Part shown: one piece after another, positions 1-5,727 of the stretch
How positions within the stretch are numbered: position 1 is the stretch's first letter
Layout: every line of letters starts with the position of its first letter
Source: Actinomycetota bacterium
GTDB lineage: Bacteria > Actinomycetota > Actinomycetes > Nanopelagicales > Nanopelagicaceae
NCBI GenBank assembly: GCA_947381255.1
Contig: CANCUC010000055.1
Span: forward strand, 1 to 6,004
DNA length: 6,004 bases
Direction of reading: 5' to 3'
Made by a program: the position numbers and the translations under genes
The notes under the pieces: model-generated
Told to the model about the DNA's origin: nothing
The model's database searches: none
What the model saw: the letters and a program-made list of their open reading frames with translations, nothing else

Positions 1-595
1 TACCGCTGCTCTTAACGGAATGGCCGCTTACAACACAGGTACCCAGGCTGCACGTACCGCTGCTGCTCTTAAGTTAGTTAAGAAGTGGTACCCAACGGCA
101 GGCAAGACAACTCCTGTCGCAGTAAACCTTCTCTGGGGTTCACCAGGAAACACACGCCGTACCTCTGAGGCAGCCTTGATCATCGCCGCAGAAGCACAAG
201 CTGGTTTCAAGGTCACAGCACCAGCTACAGCTGGTTGGGGTGGAAAGTTGACGGCGACTCAGTACGACGCTCACTTCTTCATCTTCGATCAGACCGCAAA
301 CCCTCAGGATGCTCAGGCTTGCGGAATCTTCCAGTCAACTGGTGGATCGAACTACACAGGTATTAACGATCCAGCGATCGATAAGGCTTGCGTAGCTCTT
401 CAATCTGCAACACTTCCTGCTTCAACAGTCACACGTTTGCGCATTCAGATTGAGCAAGCTGTTGCGAAGGATGCATTCTTCTTGGGTATCTTCCAGAACC
501 CAGAAGTCACCGCATTCAACTCACAGCTCTCAAACGTTGTCGCGGCGCCACTATCACCAAGCCTCTTCTGGAACTTCTGGACCTGGCACTTCTAA
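1..595 (+). CDS. ABC transporter family-5 solute-binding protein, C-terminal part (5' end outside window)
   Basis: The reading frame is open from the left edge (first full codon at base 2) to a TAA at 593-595, giving the last 197 residues of a protein that begins upstream; the ATG at base 20 is internal. It looks like the C-terminal lobe of an extracellular peptide-binding protein of the SBP_bac_5 (OppA/DppA) family. Supporting features are a lysine/alanine-rich stretch followed by a beta-strand (VAVNLLWG), the segment ending in YDAHFFIFDQ, a conserved-style NYTGINDPAIDKA block typical of 'Y.nPevDkLl' in this family, a late helix with QIEQAVAKDAFFLGIF, and an aromatic C-terminus (FWNFWTWHF). 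The family delivers oligopeptides, dipeptides or related ligands to the membrane permeases, and the permease and ATPase genes downstream fit that. The ligand cannot be told from this fragment. The signal peptide and lipobox would lie outside the window. Confidence 0.85.
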   Translation, partial: TAALNGMAAYNTGTQAARTAAALKLVKKWYPTAGKTTPVAVNLLWGSPGNTRRTSEAALIIAAEAQAGFKVTAPATAGWGGKLTATQYDAHFFIFDQTANPQDAQACGIFQSTGGSNYTGINDPAIDKACVALQSATLPASTVTRLRIQIEQAVAKDAFFLGIFQNPEVTAFNSQLSNVVAAPLSPSLFWNFWTWHF

Positions 596-617
596 GAATC
601 TGCTTCGAGCAAATTCT
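595..617 (+). other. Stem-loop immediately after the binding-protein stop codon
   Basis: Arms 595-603 (AGAATCTGC) and 609-617 (GCAAATTCT) pair over 8 of 9 positions (one C/A mismatch) around a 5-nt loop, TTCGA. The stem starts on the last base of the stop codon. It lacks a T-run directly after it, so it looks more like a 3'-end mRNA structure than a terminator. It is the first of several hairpins in this spacer. Confidence 0.4.
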
Positions 618-628
618 TGGTTGAACCG

Positions 629-648
629 AGCTCACTTTAAAATGAGCT
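629..648 (+). other. Short stem-loop in binding-protein/permease spacer
   Basis: Arms AGCTCA (629-634) and TGAGCT (643-648) are perfect complements around an A/T-rich 8-nt loop, with a possible extra G-T pair outside. A six-base stem can occur by chance; it is listed because it lies in line between two other hairpins in the same spacer. Confidence 0.25.
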
Positions 649-673
649 TCTTAGTAGTAAACCCTTAGGGGAT

Positions 674-708
674 AGAAGTGGTGCCAGATAATCTCTGGCA
701 CCACTTCT
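674..708 (+). terminator. Strong rho-independent-type hairpin between binding protein and permease genes
   Basis: A perfect 15-bp stem (674-688 with 694-708, core GTGGTGCCAGA / TCTGGCACCAC) closes a 5-nt loop, TAATC. It is followed by an A/T-rich tail (TATTAATTTAG) with several T residues rather than a pure T-run. It lies 78 bp after the binding-protein stop and 61 bp before the permease start. In binding-protein-dependent transporter operons such a hairpin commonly ends most transcripts after the binding-protein gene while letting some continue, so the binding protein is made in excess. Partial read-through is inference here; full termination with a separate oppB promoter is equally possible. 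No convincing -35/-10 pair was found downstream of it. Confidence 0.75.
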
Positions 709-759
709 TATTAATTTAGTATTTAATTAGACCTTAGAGTTTTATCTCTTGAGTAGAAC

Positions 760-765
760 AGAGGA
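760..765 (+). promoter_or_regulatory. Ribosome binding site that fixes the oppB start
   Basis: AGAGGA ends 4 bases before the ATG at 770. It supports 770 as the start rather than the in-frame TTG at 749, because that longer form would place the site inside the coding region and has no comparable site of its own. Confidence 0.6.
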
Positions 766-769
766 ATTT

Positions 770-2314
770 ATGCTCGCCTATATTGGTCGGCGTATATCGG
801 CGTTGCTCGTCATCCTTTTTGGATCGACTTTTCTCGTTTATATTGCACAGGGATACTCAGGAGACCCTTCCCAAGCCCTTCGAGGAAGCACGGACCCTCA
901 CGTTAAGGCGCAGCTAGCCTCTCTGATTCGAAACCTTAATCTCAATGTGCCACCTCCAGCGCGTTACTTCCTCTGGCTCAAGGGAGTACTTGGTATTTTT
1001 GTTGGCCATTTCAATTTAGGCCTCACTCGTGATCGCAATCCTGTAAGTACCTATATTTTGGAAGCTATTCCAGTAACTATCCGCCTAATCCTGCTATCAA
1101 CGGTCTTGGCTATTTTGATTGGAATTGGCTTTGGAATTATCTCTGCATTACGTCAATACAGTCGCTTTGACTATGCGCTCACCTTCTTCGCTTTCTTGAT
1201 GTACTCCCTGCCAATCTTTTGGGTCGCAGTACTGCTGAAGGCCTACTTGGCGATCAGTTTCAATAACTTCTTGCTGAACGGTTCGATTGCTCCAACCTGG
1301 ATTATCGTTGCTTCTATAGTTTCTGGAGTCTTTTGGGCTGCTGTTATCAGCGGTTCACGTCAGAAAGTTATCTCAATCTTTGCAATCGCAGCCGCATCAA
1401 CCGGGGTTTTTCTCGCTCTACTCAGTTTGACGAAGTGGTTCACACATCCTGGCCTAGGCCCCATCATGATGCTTGCTCTCGGAATTGGATTTGCCTTCGC
1501 AATTACTTTTATCTCTACCGGCTTAGCCAATAAGGCCGCGCTTCGCTCCTCATTGACTGTTGTGGTAGTTGGTTTTGTTCTCTACTTCCCGGTTGAGTAC
1601 TTTTTGAAGAAGTATGCAAGTTTGCTCACGATCTTGATTATGTTGGTAGTAACGATCGCGATTGCAATCGGTGTCAGTTTCTACTTTGCGAAGGTGGATC
1701 GCAGAGCTGTAACTCGTACCAGCATTATCACTTCGGTTTTAGCCGGACTCCTCTTCCTGATTGATAAGTTGATGAAGACTTGGGTTCCATATATCAATAC
1801 CGATGCAATCCATCAGCGCCCCATTCCCACCATTGGTCAGAGAAATGACCTCTTGCCGTCTGGCAATTTCTGGTTCTCCTTCTTAGATTCTGTTCTCCAC
1901 CTCGTCCTTCCGACAATCGCTCTTATTTTGATCTCCATGGCGGGTTACATTCGCTATTCCCGTGGAACGATGTTGGAGGTCTTGAACCAGGATTACATTC
2001 GCACCGCACGAGCAAAAGGACTTTCCGAACGCACCGTGATTATGCGTCACGCATTCAGAAATACCTTGATCCCTATTACGACCATCGTGGTTGTAGATAT
2101 CGCAGGAATTATCGGCGGAGCAATCATCACCGAACGCGTCTTTGCGTGGCGAGGGATGGGAACTCTCTTCATCACAGCTATCGATACTTCAGATCTCAAT
2201 CTTTTGATGGGTGTCTCGCTCATCGTCTCCACTCTGGCTGTCCTAGCCAACTTGGTGGCAGATCTGCTTTATTCAGCCTTAGATCCTCGTATCAGAGTGG
2301 TAGGTAAAAAATAA
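770..2314 (+). CDS. oppB: OppB/DppB-type peptide ABC transporter permease, enlarged by an internal multi-helix insert
   Basis: This is a membrane permease subunit of an oligopeptide/dipeptide importer (binding-protein-dependent permease family), 514 aa from the ATG. The N-terminus MLAYIGRRI with a first membrane helix at about 10-27 is typical. Core helices follow at about 103-125 and 135-160 (YSLPIFWVAVLL), then at 377-394 (LVLPTIALILIS). The cytoplasmic EAA loop that docks on the ATPase is at about 408-435 (DYIRTARAKGLSERT, then HAFRNTLIP). The last helices are at about 436-455 and 480-502, and the end is the usual ALDPRIR. The usual family length is about 300-340 aa. The excess lies at residues 172-342, where six hydrophobic segments sit in the extracellular loop between core helices three and four. 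The in-frame TTG at 749 would add 7 residues but lacks a ribosome site. The gene is translationally coupled to oppC by a TAATG overlap. The substrate is unknown. Confidence 0.88.
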   Translation: MLAYIGRRISALLVILFGSTFLVYIAQGYSGDPSQALRGSTDPHVKAQLASLIRNLNLNVPPPARYFLWLKGVLGIFVGHFNLGLTRDRNPVSTYILEAIPVTIRLILLSTVLAILIGIGFGIISALRQYSRFDYALTFFAFLMYSLPIFWVAVLLKAYLAISFNNFLLNGSIAPTWIIVASIVSGVFWAAVISGSRQKVISIFAIAAASTGVFLALLSLTKWFTHPGLGPIMMLALGIGFAFAITFISTGLANKAALRSSLTVVVVGFVLYFPVEYFLKKYASLLTILIMLVVTIAIAIGVSFYFAKVDRRAVTRTSIITSVLAGLLFLIDKLMKTWVPYINTDAIHQRPIPTIGQRNDLLPSGNFWFSFLDSVLHLVLPTIALILISMAGYIRYSRGTMLEVLNQDYIRTARAKGLSERTVIMRHAFRNTLIPITTIVVVDIAGIIGGAIITERVFAWRGMGTLFITAIDTSDLNLLMGVSLIVSTLAVLANLVADLLYSALDPRIRVVGKK

Positions 2315-3369
2315 TGGCACTATTTTCACGTCGTTCCAAAGTTGTAGCGGAATCTGCGAGCTCAGATATCTTCAACAAGGAGACCGAAGGTTTAAGCCAG
2401 GGTCAGATCGTTCTCAAGCGCTTCTTTCGCCATCGCGGCGCCATGGTCTCACTGATTGTCCTCTTTAGCCTCGTCACCTTCGTCTTCAGTACCTTAGGTT
2501 TTAAAATCTTTGGAATTGGCTACGGGGGATGGTGGAAGTACAAGATCACCGATCTTCCCGTCTTGCGCACAAACGGCTGCTCGATTGAACTACCTGGCTG
2601 CCCGTCGTTAAGTTTGATTCCAGGTAAAGGTTTTGGACTTGGAGATCACCCATTCGGACAAGATGATCTTGGTCGCGACTACTTCTCGCTCGTCATGCGT
2701 GGAGCTGAGCGCTCCATCGAGGTCATGGTCGTCATTGGCCTTGTTGCAGCGGCCGTTGGAATCTTTATCGGAGCTATCGCAGGCTTTTATCGTGGTTGGA
2801 TTGATGCAGTTTTGATGCGCATTAACGACTTCATCATTACTATTCCAATCATCGTTCTTGGCGGCGTAGTGAGTTACCACTTTGGAAATAAGGGAATTCT
2901 ATTTCTGGCGTTCTTCCTCGGAATTCTCTCCTGGGGAGGTCTTTCACGATTGGTGCGGGGAGAGTTCTTGACTCTACGTGAACGTGAGTTTGTGGATGCG
3001 GCTCGAGTAGCTGGTGCAAGTAACCGTCGAATTATCTTCAAACACATTCTTCCAAATGCAATTGGCGTGATTATCGTGAGCGTAACGCTCATCATGTCGG
3101 GAGCAATTCTTTTGGAATCTGCGCTTAGTTACTTAGGTCTTGGCGTAGTAGCTCCGGATGTATCTCTTGGTCTCTTGATTAGCCAGTATCAGGATTCTTT
3201 TACAACTCGTCCTTGGCTTTTCTGGTACCCAGGTTTGCTGATTATCATCATTGCGCTCTGCGTTAACTTTATCGGTGATGGATTGCGTGATGCCTTTGAT
3301 CCTCGTCAACGTCGTCGTATCTCGCGCAAAGATCGCAGCGCGGAACGAGCGATCGCTACAAAGAAGTAG
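2314..3369 (+). CDS. oppC: OppC/DppC-type peptide ABC transporter permease
   Basis: This is the second permease subunit of the importer, 351 aa, a little above the usual size of about 300. An N-terminal cytoplasmic tail (1-42) ends in the family's typical RFFRHRGAM lead-in to helix 1 (about 44-61). The extracytoplasmic loop carries the family hallmark HPFGQDDLGRDYFS (112-125), followed by RGAERSI. Further helices lie at about 136-157, 172-187, 194-210, 249-268 and 304-322. The EAA loop for ATPase contact is at about 224-248 (REFVDAARVAGAS, then KHILPNAIG). The end reads GDGLRDAFDPRQRRR plus a basic tail. The loop after helix 1 has two cysteines, C89 and C96, which could form a disulfide. The ATG shares one base with the oppB stop; only a weak AGG (2302-2304) precedes it, so coupled translation is likely. 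Confidence 0.92.
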   Translation: MALFSRRSKVVAESASSDIFNKETEGLSQGQIVLKRFFRHRGAMVSLIVLFSLVTFVFSTLGFKIFGIGYGGWWKYKITDLPVLRTNGCSIELPGCPSLSLIPGKGFGLGDHPFGQDDLGRDYFSLVMRGAERSIEVMVVIGLVAAAVGIFIGAIAGFYRGWIDAVLMRINDFIITIPIIVLGGVVSYHFGNKGILFLAFFLGILSWGGLSRLVRGEFLTLREREFVDAARVAGASNRRIIFKHILPNAIGVIIVSVTLIMSGAILLESALSYLGLGVVAPDVSLGLLISQYQDSFTTRPWLFWYPGLLIIIIALCVNFIGDGLRDAFDPRQRRRISRKDRSAERAIATKK

Positions 3370-3374
3370 TGGCG

Positions 3375-3968
3375 CTAATGTCCGAAGCTGTTTATCAGAA
3401 TCGCAGCCACTACCAAGATCACTCCGGATACGAGAGAGGTAACTTCTCGCTCTCTCTTGGATTCGAGGGAGATCGATTTTGGGTTATTTCTAAATTTAGC
3501 AATTCGCACTCGAGCTCTGTAAATGCCGGCGCCACTGTCGGAACGTGGGGATTCATTGGATCTCATGGAGCCACCAAGATCGACATCAAGTCCTTTGATG
3601 TCGTTAACGTGGATATTTCTGGCGTGATACCTCCCTGGAGCGGTGGCCGCCCAGGCACTTACGGTGAAATCTTTTGTGGCCAACGTCAAAGCCCAACGGG
3701 AATCAAGATCAATAACATCAGCCCAACCGATCGTGATTTTCTCCAAGGGATTGGTGATCACAACCCCTTCGTCATAGAAAGTAACTTTTGGGCGGAGTAC
3801 GAATGTGTAGACGCACGCGATCACCGCAGCGGAAATGCAAATGCTAGTCGCGATAGTTGTGGTGTCACCTTGGTAGAAACTCGACCAAGTAAAAAGAGCG
3901 CTCATCAATATTCCAAATCCTCCAAAAACGAGGTTGGAGTTGGGGCGATAGACATCAGCGTTGCTCAT
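3375..3968 (-). CDS. PH-domain membrane protein (bacterial PH-like, actinobacterial type)
   Basis: This is a 197-aa protein on the minus strand. Two membrane helices (about 12-33 and 37-58) lead directly into a PH-like beta domain at about 59-110. That domain reads RPKVTFYDEGVVITNPLEKI, then IGWADVIDLDSRWALTL, then FTVSAWAATAPGR, which is the pattern of the small bacterial PH proteins (bPH6-like) common in Actinobacteria. A charged, serine-rich linker (about 130-175) follows, then a third helix (about 177-194) near the C-terminus. Function is unknown for the family; a role at the membrane is inferred from the helices. The start is supported by AGGA (3976-3979) 7 bases upstream. The stop is 5 bp from the oppC stop on the other strand, and the start is 60 bp from the oppDF start, so it splits the transporter genes. 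A long open frame exists on the plus strand here but has no protein-like features. Confidence 0.85.
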   Translation of the reverse strand: MSNADVYRPNSNLVFGGFGILMSALFTWSSFYQGDTTTIATSICISAAVIACVYTFVLRPKVTFYDEGVVITNPLEKITIGWADVIDLDSRWALTLATKDFTVSAWAATAPGRYHARNIHVNDIKGLDVDLGGSMRSNESPRSDSGAGIYRARVRIAKFRNNPKSISLESKREREVTSLVSGVILVVAAILINSFGH

Positions 3969-4013
3969 TACGGAATCCTGTCACACCACTCCAGTAAAGC
4001 TCGACACTCAGTT

Positions 4014-4020
4014 AAGGCGG
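4014..4020 (+). promoter_or_regulatory. Ribosome binding site of oppDF
   Basis: AAGGCGG differs at one base from AAGGAGG and ends 8 bases before the ATG at 4029. It is the strongest ribosome site in the window, which suits a gene cut off from oppC by an opposing gene and so unlikely to rely on translational coupling. No clear promoter could be picked in the 60 bp between the two divergent starts. Confidence 0.55.
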
Positions 4021-4028
4021 TTCAATAA

Positions 4029-5672
4029 ATGTCCACACCTGTTCTTAAGGTCACCGAACTCACCGTTGAGTTTTGGGTAGATGGAGTTTGGTATCCAGCC
4101 GCAGTCAACGTCAGCTTTGAGGTGGAGGCAGGCAAGACTTTGGCGATTGTGGGAGAGTCCGGCTCAGGAAAATCGACGGTTGCTATGTCGATTATGAGTC
4201 TTCTCGCGGCTAATGCTCGAGTCACTGGCAGTATCAAGGTGAAGGATCAAGAAGTACTCGGCGCTTCGACCTCACTGCTCCAGAAGTATCGTGGCAAGGA
4301 AGTCGCTTACATATTTCAAGAGCCAATGACCGCTCTAAATCCGGTTTACACCATTGGTTTTCAAATTATTGAAACTCTGCGTAACCATTTTGATATGGGT
4401 CCACAAGAAGCGAGAAATCGAGCAATCGAACTCATCACCATGGTGGAGATTCCAGATCCAGAACGCTCTGTAGATAAGTATCCGCACCAACTCTCCGGCG
4501 GACAGCGTCAGCGTGCCATGATCGCGCAAGCACTCGCGTGTGATCCAGCACTTCTTATTGCTGATGAACCAACAACTGCACTTGATGTAACCGTTCAGGC
4601 GGAAATTCTCGACTTGATGCGCGGATTGCGTTCACGTCTCAACTCTGGAATTTTGCTGATCACTCACGATATGGGTGTTGTTGCCGATATGGCTGATGAG
4701 ATCATGGTTATGCAGAGCGGAAATGCTGTGGAGCATGGAACTGCAGATCAGATTTTCAATCGCCCAAATCATCCTTACACCCAACAACTGCTTGCATCTG
4801 TTCCTAAACTCGGAAGCACTCAGATGCGCGTTCTCGAACCGAGCCAAGCCTCGGCTCAACCTGTTCTCAAGCTAAGCAATGTCACGATCGAATATCCAAA
4901 GCGCGGCCGTATTCCTGCATTCGTAGCGGTTGAAGATTTCTCTCTCGAAATCTTCCCCGGTGAGATTGTTGGGCTCGTTGGTGAATCTGGATCTGGAAAG
5001 ACCACAGTTGGTCGTGCCTCGATTGGATTGTTGCCAATTAAATCTGGTCGCCTAGAGGTTGTTGGCCAAGACATCAGCGGAGCGACAAATAAGGAGCTTC
5101 GACAGATTCGCCGCAACACTGGAATCGTCTTCCAAGATCCAGCGAGCTCTTTGAATCCTCGTCTTCCAATCGGCGAGAGCATTGGAGAGCCTCTCTACCT
5201 TGCTGGAATCGCTAAGGATAAAGAGCTCGACAAGATGGTCGAAGACTTGTTGGCTAGCGTTGAACTTCCACGTAGCTATCGCAACCGTTACCCACATGAA
5301 CTCTCTGGTGGGCAGCGTCAGCGCGTTGGTATCGCTCGCGCCCTCGCCCTCACTCCGGATATTTTGATTGCGGATGAACCAACATCGGCCCTGGACGTAT
5401 CTGTTCAAGCCCGCTTCCTTGAGCTACTTCAAGATTTGCAGTCGAAGTTGAAATTCGCTTGCCTCTTTATTAGCCATGACTTAGGGGTCGTTGACATTCT
5501 CTCTCACCGCATCGCGGTTATGCAGAATGGTCGTCTAGTTGAGGTGGGAAATCGCGATCAGATTCTCAAGAACCCACAGGATCCTTATACCCAGCGCCTT
5601 CTCAGCGCGGTTCCCGTGCCAGATCCTGCCGAGCAGAAGATTCGCCGCGAAGCTCGTCTGGCTTCGAAGTAA
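4029..5672 (+). CDS. Fused OppD-OppF two-domain peptide ABC transporter ATPase
   Basis: This 547-aa protein carries both ATP-binding subunits of the importer on one chain. Domain 1 (about 5-260) has Walker A GESGSGKST (42-50), Q-loop Q97 in FQEPMTALNP, signature LSGGQ (155-159), Walker B LLIADEP (175-181, catalytic E180) and switch H213. Domain 2 (about 278-530) has Walker A GESGSGKTT (318-326), Q369 in FQDPASSLNP, LSGGQ (425-429), ILIADEP (445-451, E450) and H483. Both sites look intact. Each domain ends with the peptide-transporter tail (HPYTQQLLASVP at 248-259; DPYTQRLLSAVP at 518-529). Separate OppD and OppF are each about 320-350 aa; the fused form is known in the family (for example GsiA). 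The linker (about 260-278) is short and lacks the cysteine cluster found after the first domain in many OppD proteins. The only cysteines are C171 and C478. Confidence 0.93.
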   Translation: MSTPVLKVTELTVEFWVDGVWYPAAVNVSFEVEAGKTLAIVGESGSGKSTVAMSIMSLLAANARVTGSIKVKDQEVLGASTSLLQKYRGKEVAYIFQEPMTALNPVYTIGFQIIETLRNHFDMGPQEARNRAIELITMVEIPDPERSVDKYPHQLSGGQRQRAMIAQALACDPALLIADEPTTALDVTVQAEILDLMRGLRSRLNSGILLITHDMGVVADMADEIMVMQSGNAVEHGTADQIFNRPNHPYTQQLLASVPKLGSTQMRVLEPSQASAQPVLKLSNVTIEYPKRGRIPAFVAVEDFSLEIFPGEIVGLVGESGSGKTTVGRASIGLLPIKSGRLEVVGQDISGATNKELRQIRRNTGIVFQDPASSLNPRLPIGESIGEPLYLAGIAKDKELDKMVEDLLASVELPRSYRNRYPHELSGGQRQRVGIARALALTPDILIADEPTSALDVSVQARFLELLQDLQSKLKFACLFISHDLGVVDILSHRIAVMQNGRLVEVGNRDQILKNPQDPYTQRLLSAVPVPDPAEQKIRREARLASK

Positions 5673-5684
5673 ATTAAAACTCTA

Positions 5685-5727
5685 TCTGGCTACCAAATTC
5701 GGACTCGTTCTGATTCTGGTAGCCAGA
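5685..5727 (-). terminator. Inverted repeat at the convergent gene ends, probable terminator of the M13 peptidase gene
   Basis: Arms TCTGGCTACCA (5685-5695) and TGGTAGCCAGA (5717-5727) are perfect 11-base complements around a 21-nt loop, part of which could pair further. Read on the minus strand, the stem is followed after a few bases by a T-rich run (GTTTTAATTT, ending near 5672), so it should end the peptidase transcript. The peptidase stop codon lies inside the last arm. Read on the plus strand there is no T-run after it, so its use for oppDF is uncertain. Confidence 0.5.

Noticed and set aside
1..72. Short direct repeat TACCGCTGCTCTTAA (1-15) and TACCGCTGCTGCTCTTAA (55-72)
   Set aside because: Both copies encode alanine-rich TAAL/TAAALK in one frame of the binding protein; a short alanine-codon similarity is enough to explain it and there is no third copy.
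709..769. Possible oppB promoter (for example TAGTAT at 717-722) in the A/T-rich stretch after the terminator hairpin
   Set aside because: No -35-like element at the right distance; the spacing places it inside the hairpin. An A/T-rich tail alone does not support a promoter call.
3369..4028. Long plus-strand open frame (219 codons) opposite the PH-domain gene, ending just before oppDF
   Set aside because: The translation is rich in Ser, His, Asn and Gly without a recognisable domain, whereas the minus strand encodes clear membrane helices and a PH-like domain with its own ribosome site. The open frame is best explained as an antisense shadow.
4856..5408. Minus-strand open frames inside oppDF (4856-5182 and 5052-5408)
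   Set aside because: Both lie wholly within a highly conserved ATPase domain on the plus strand and show no domain of their own; they are shadows of its codon use.
4029..5672. The two similar ATPase halves as a recent gene duplication
   Set aside because: The halves differ throughout except at the ATPase motifs and match the long-standing OppD and OppF types, so this is an old fusion rather than a recent duplication.
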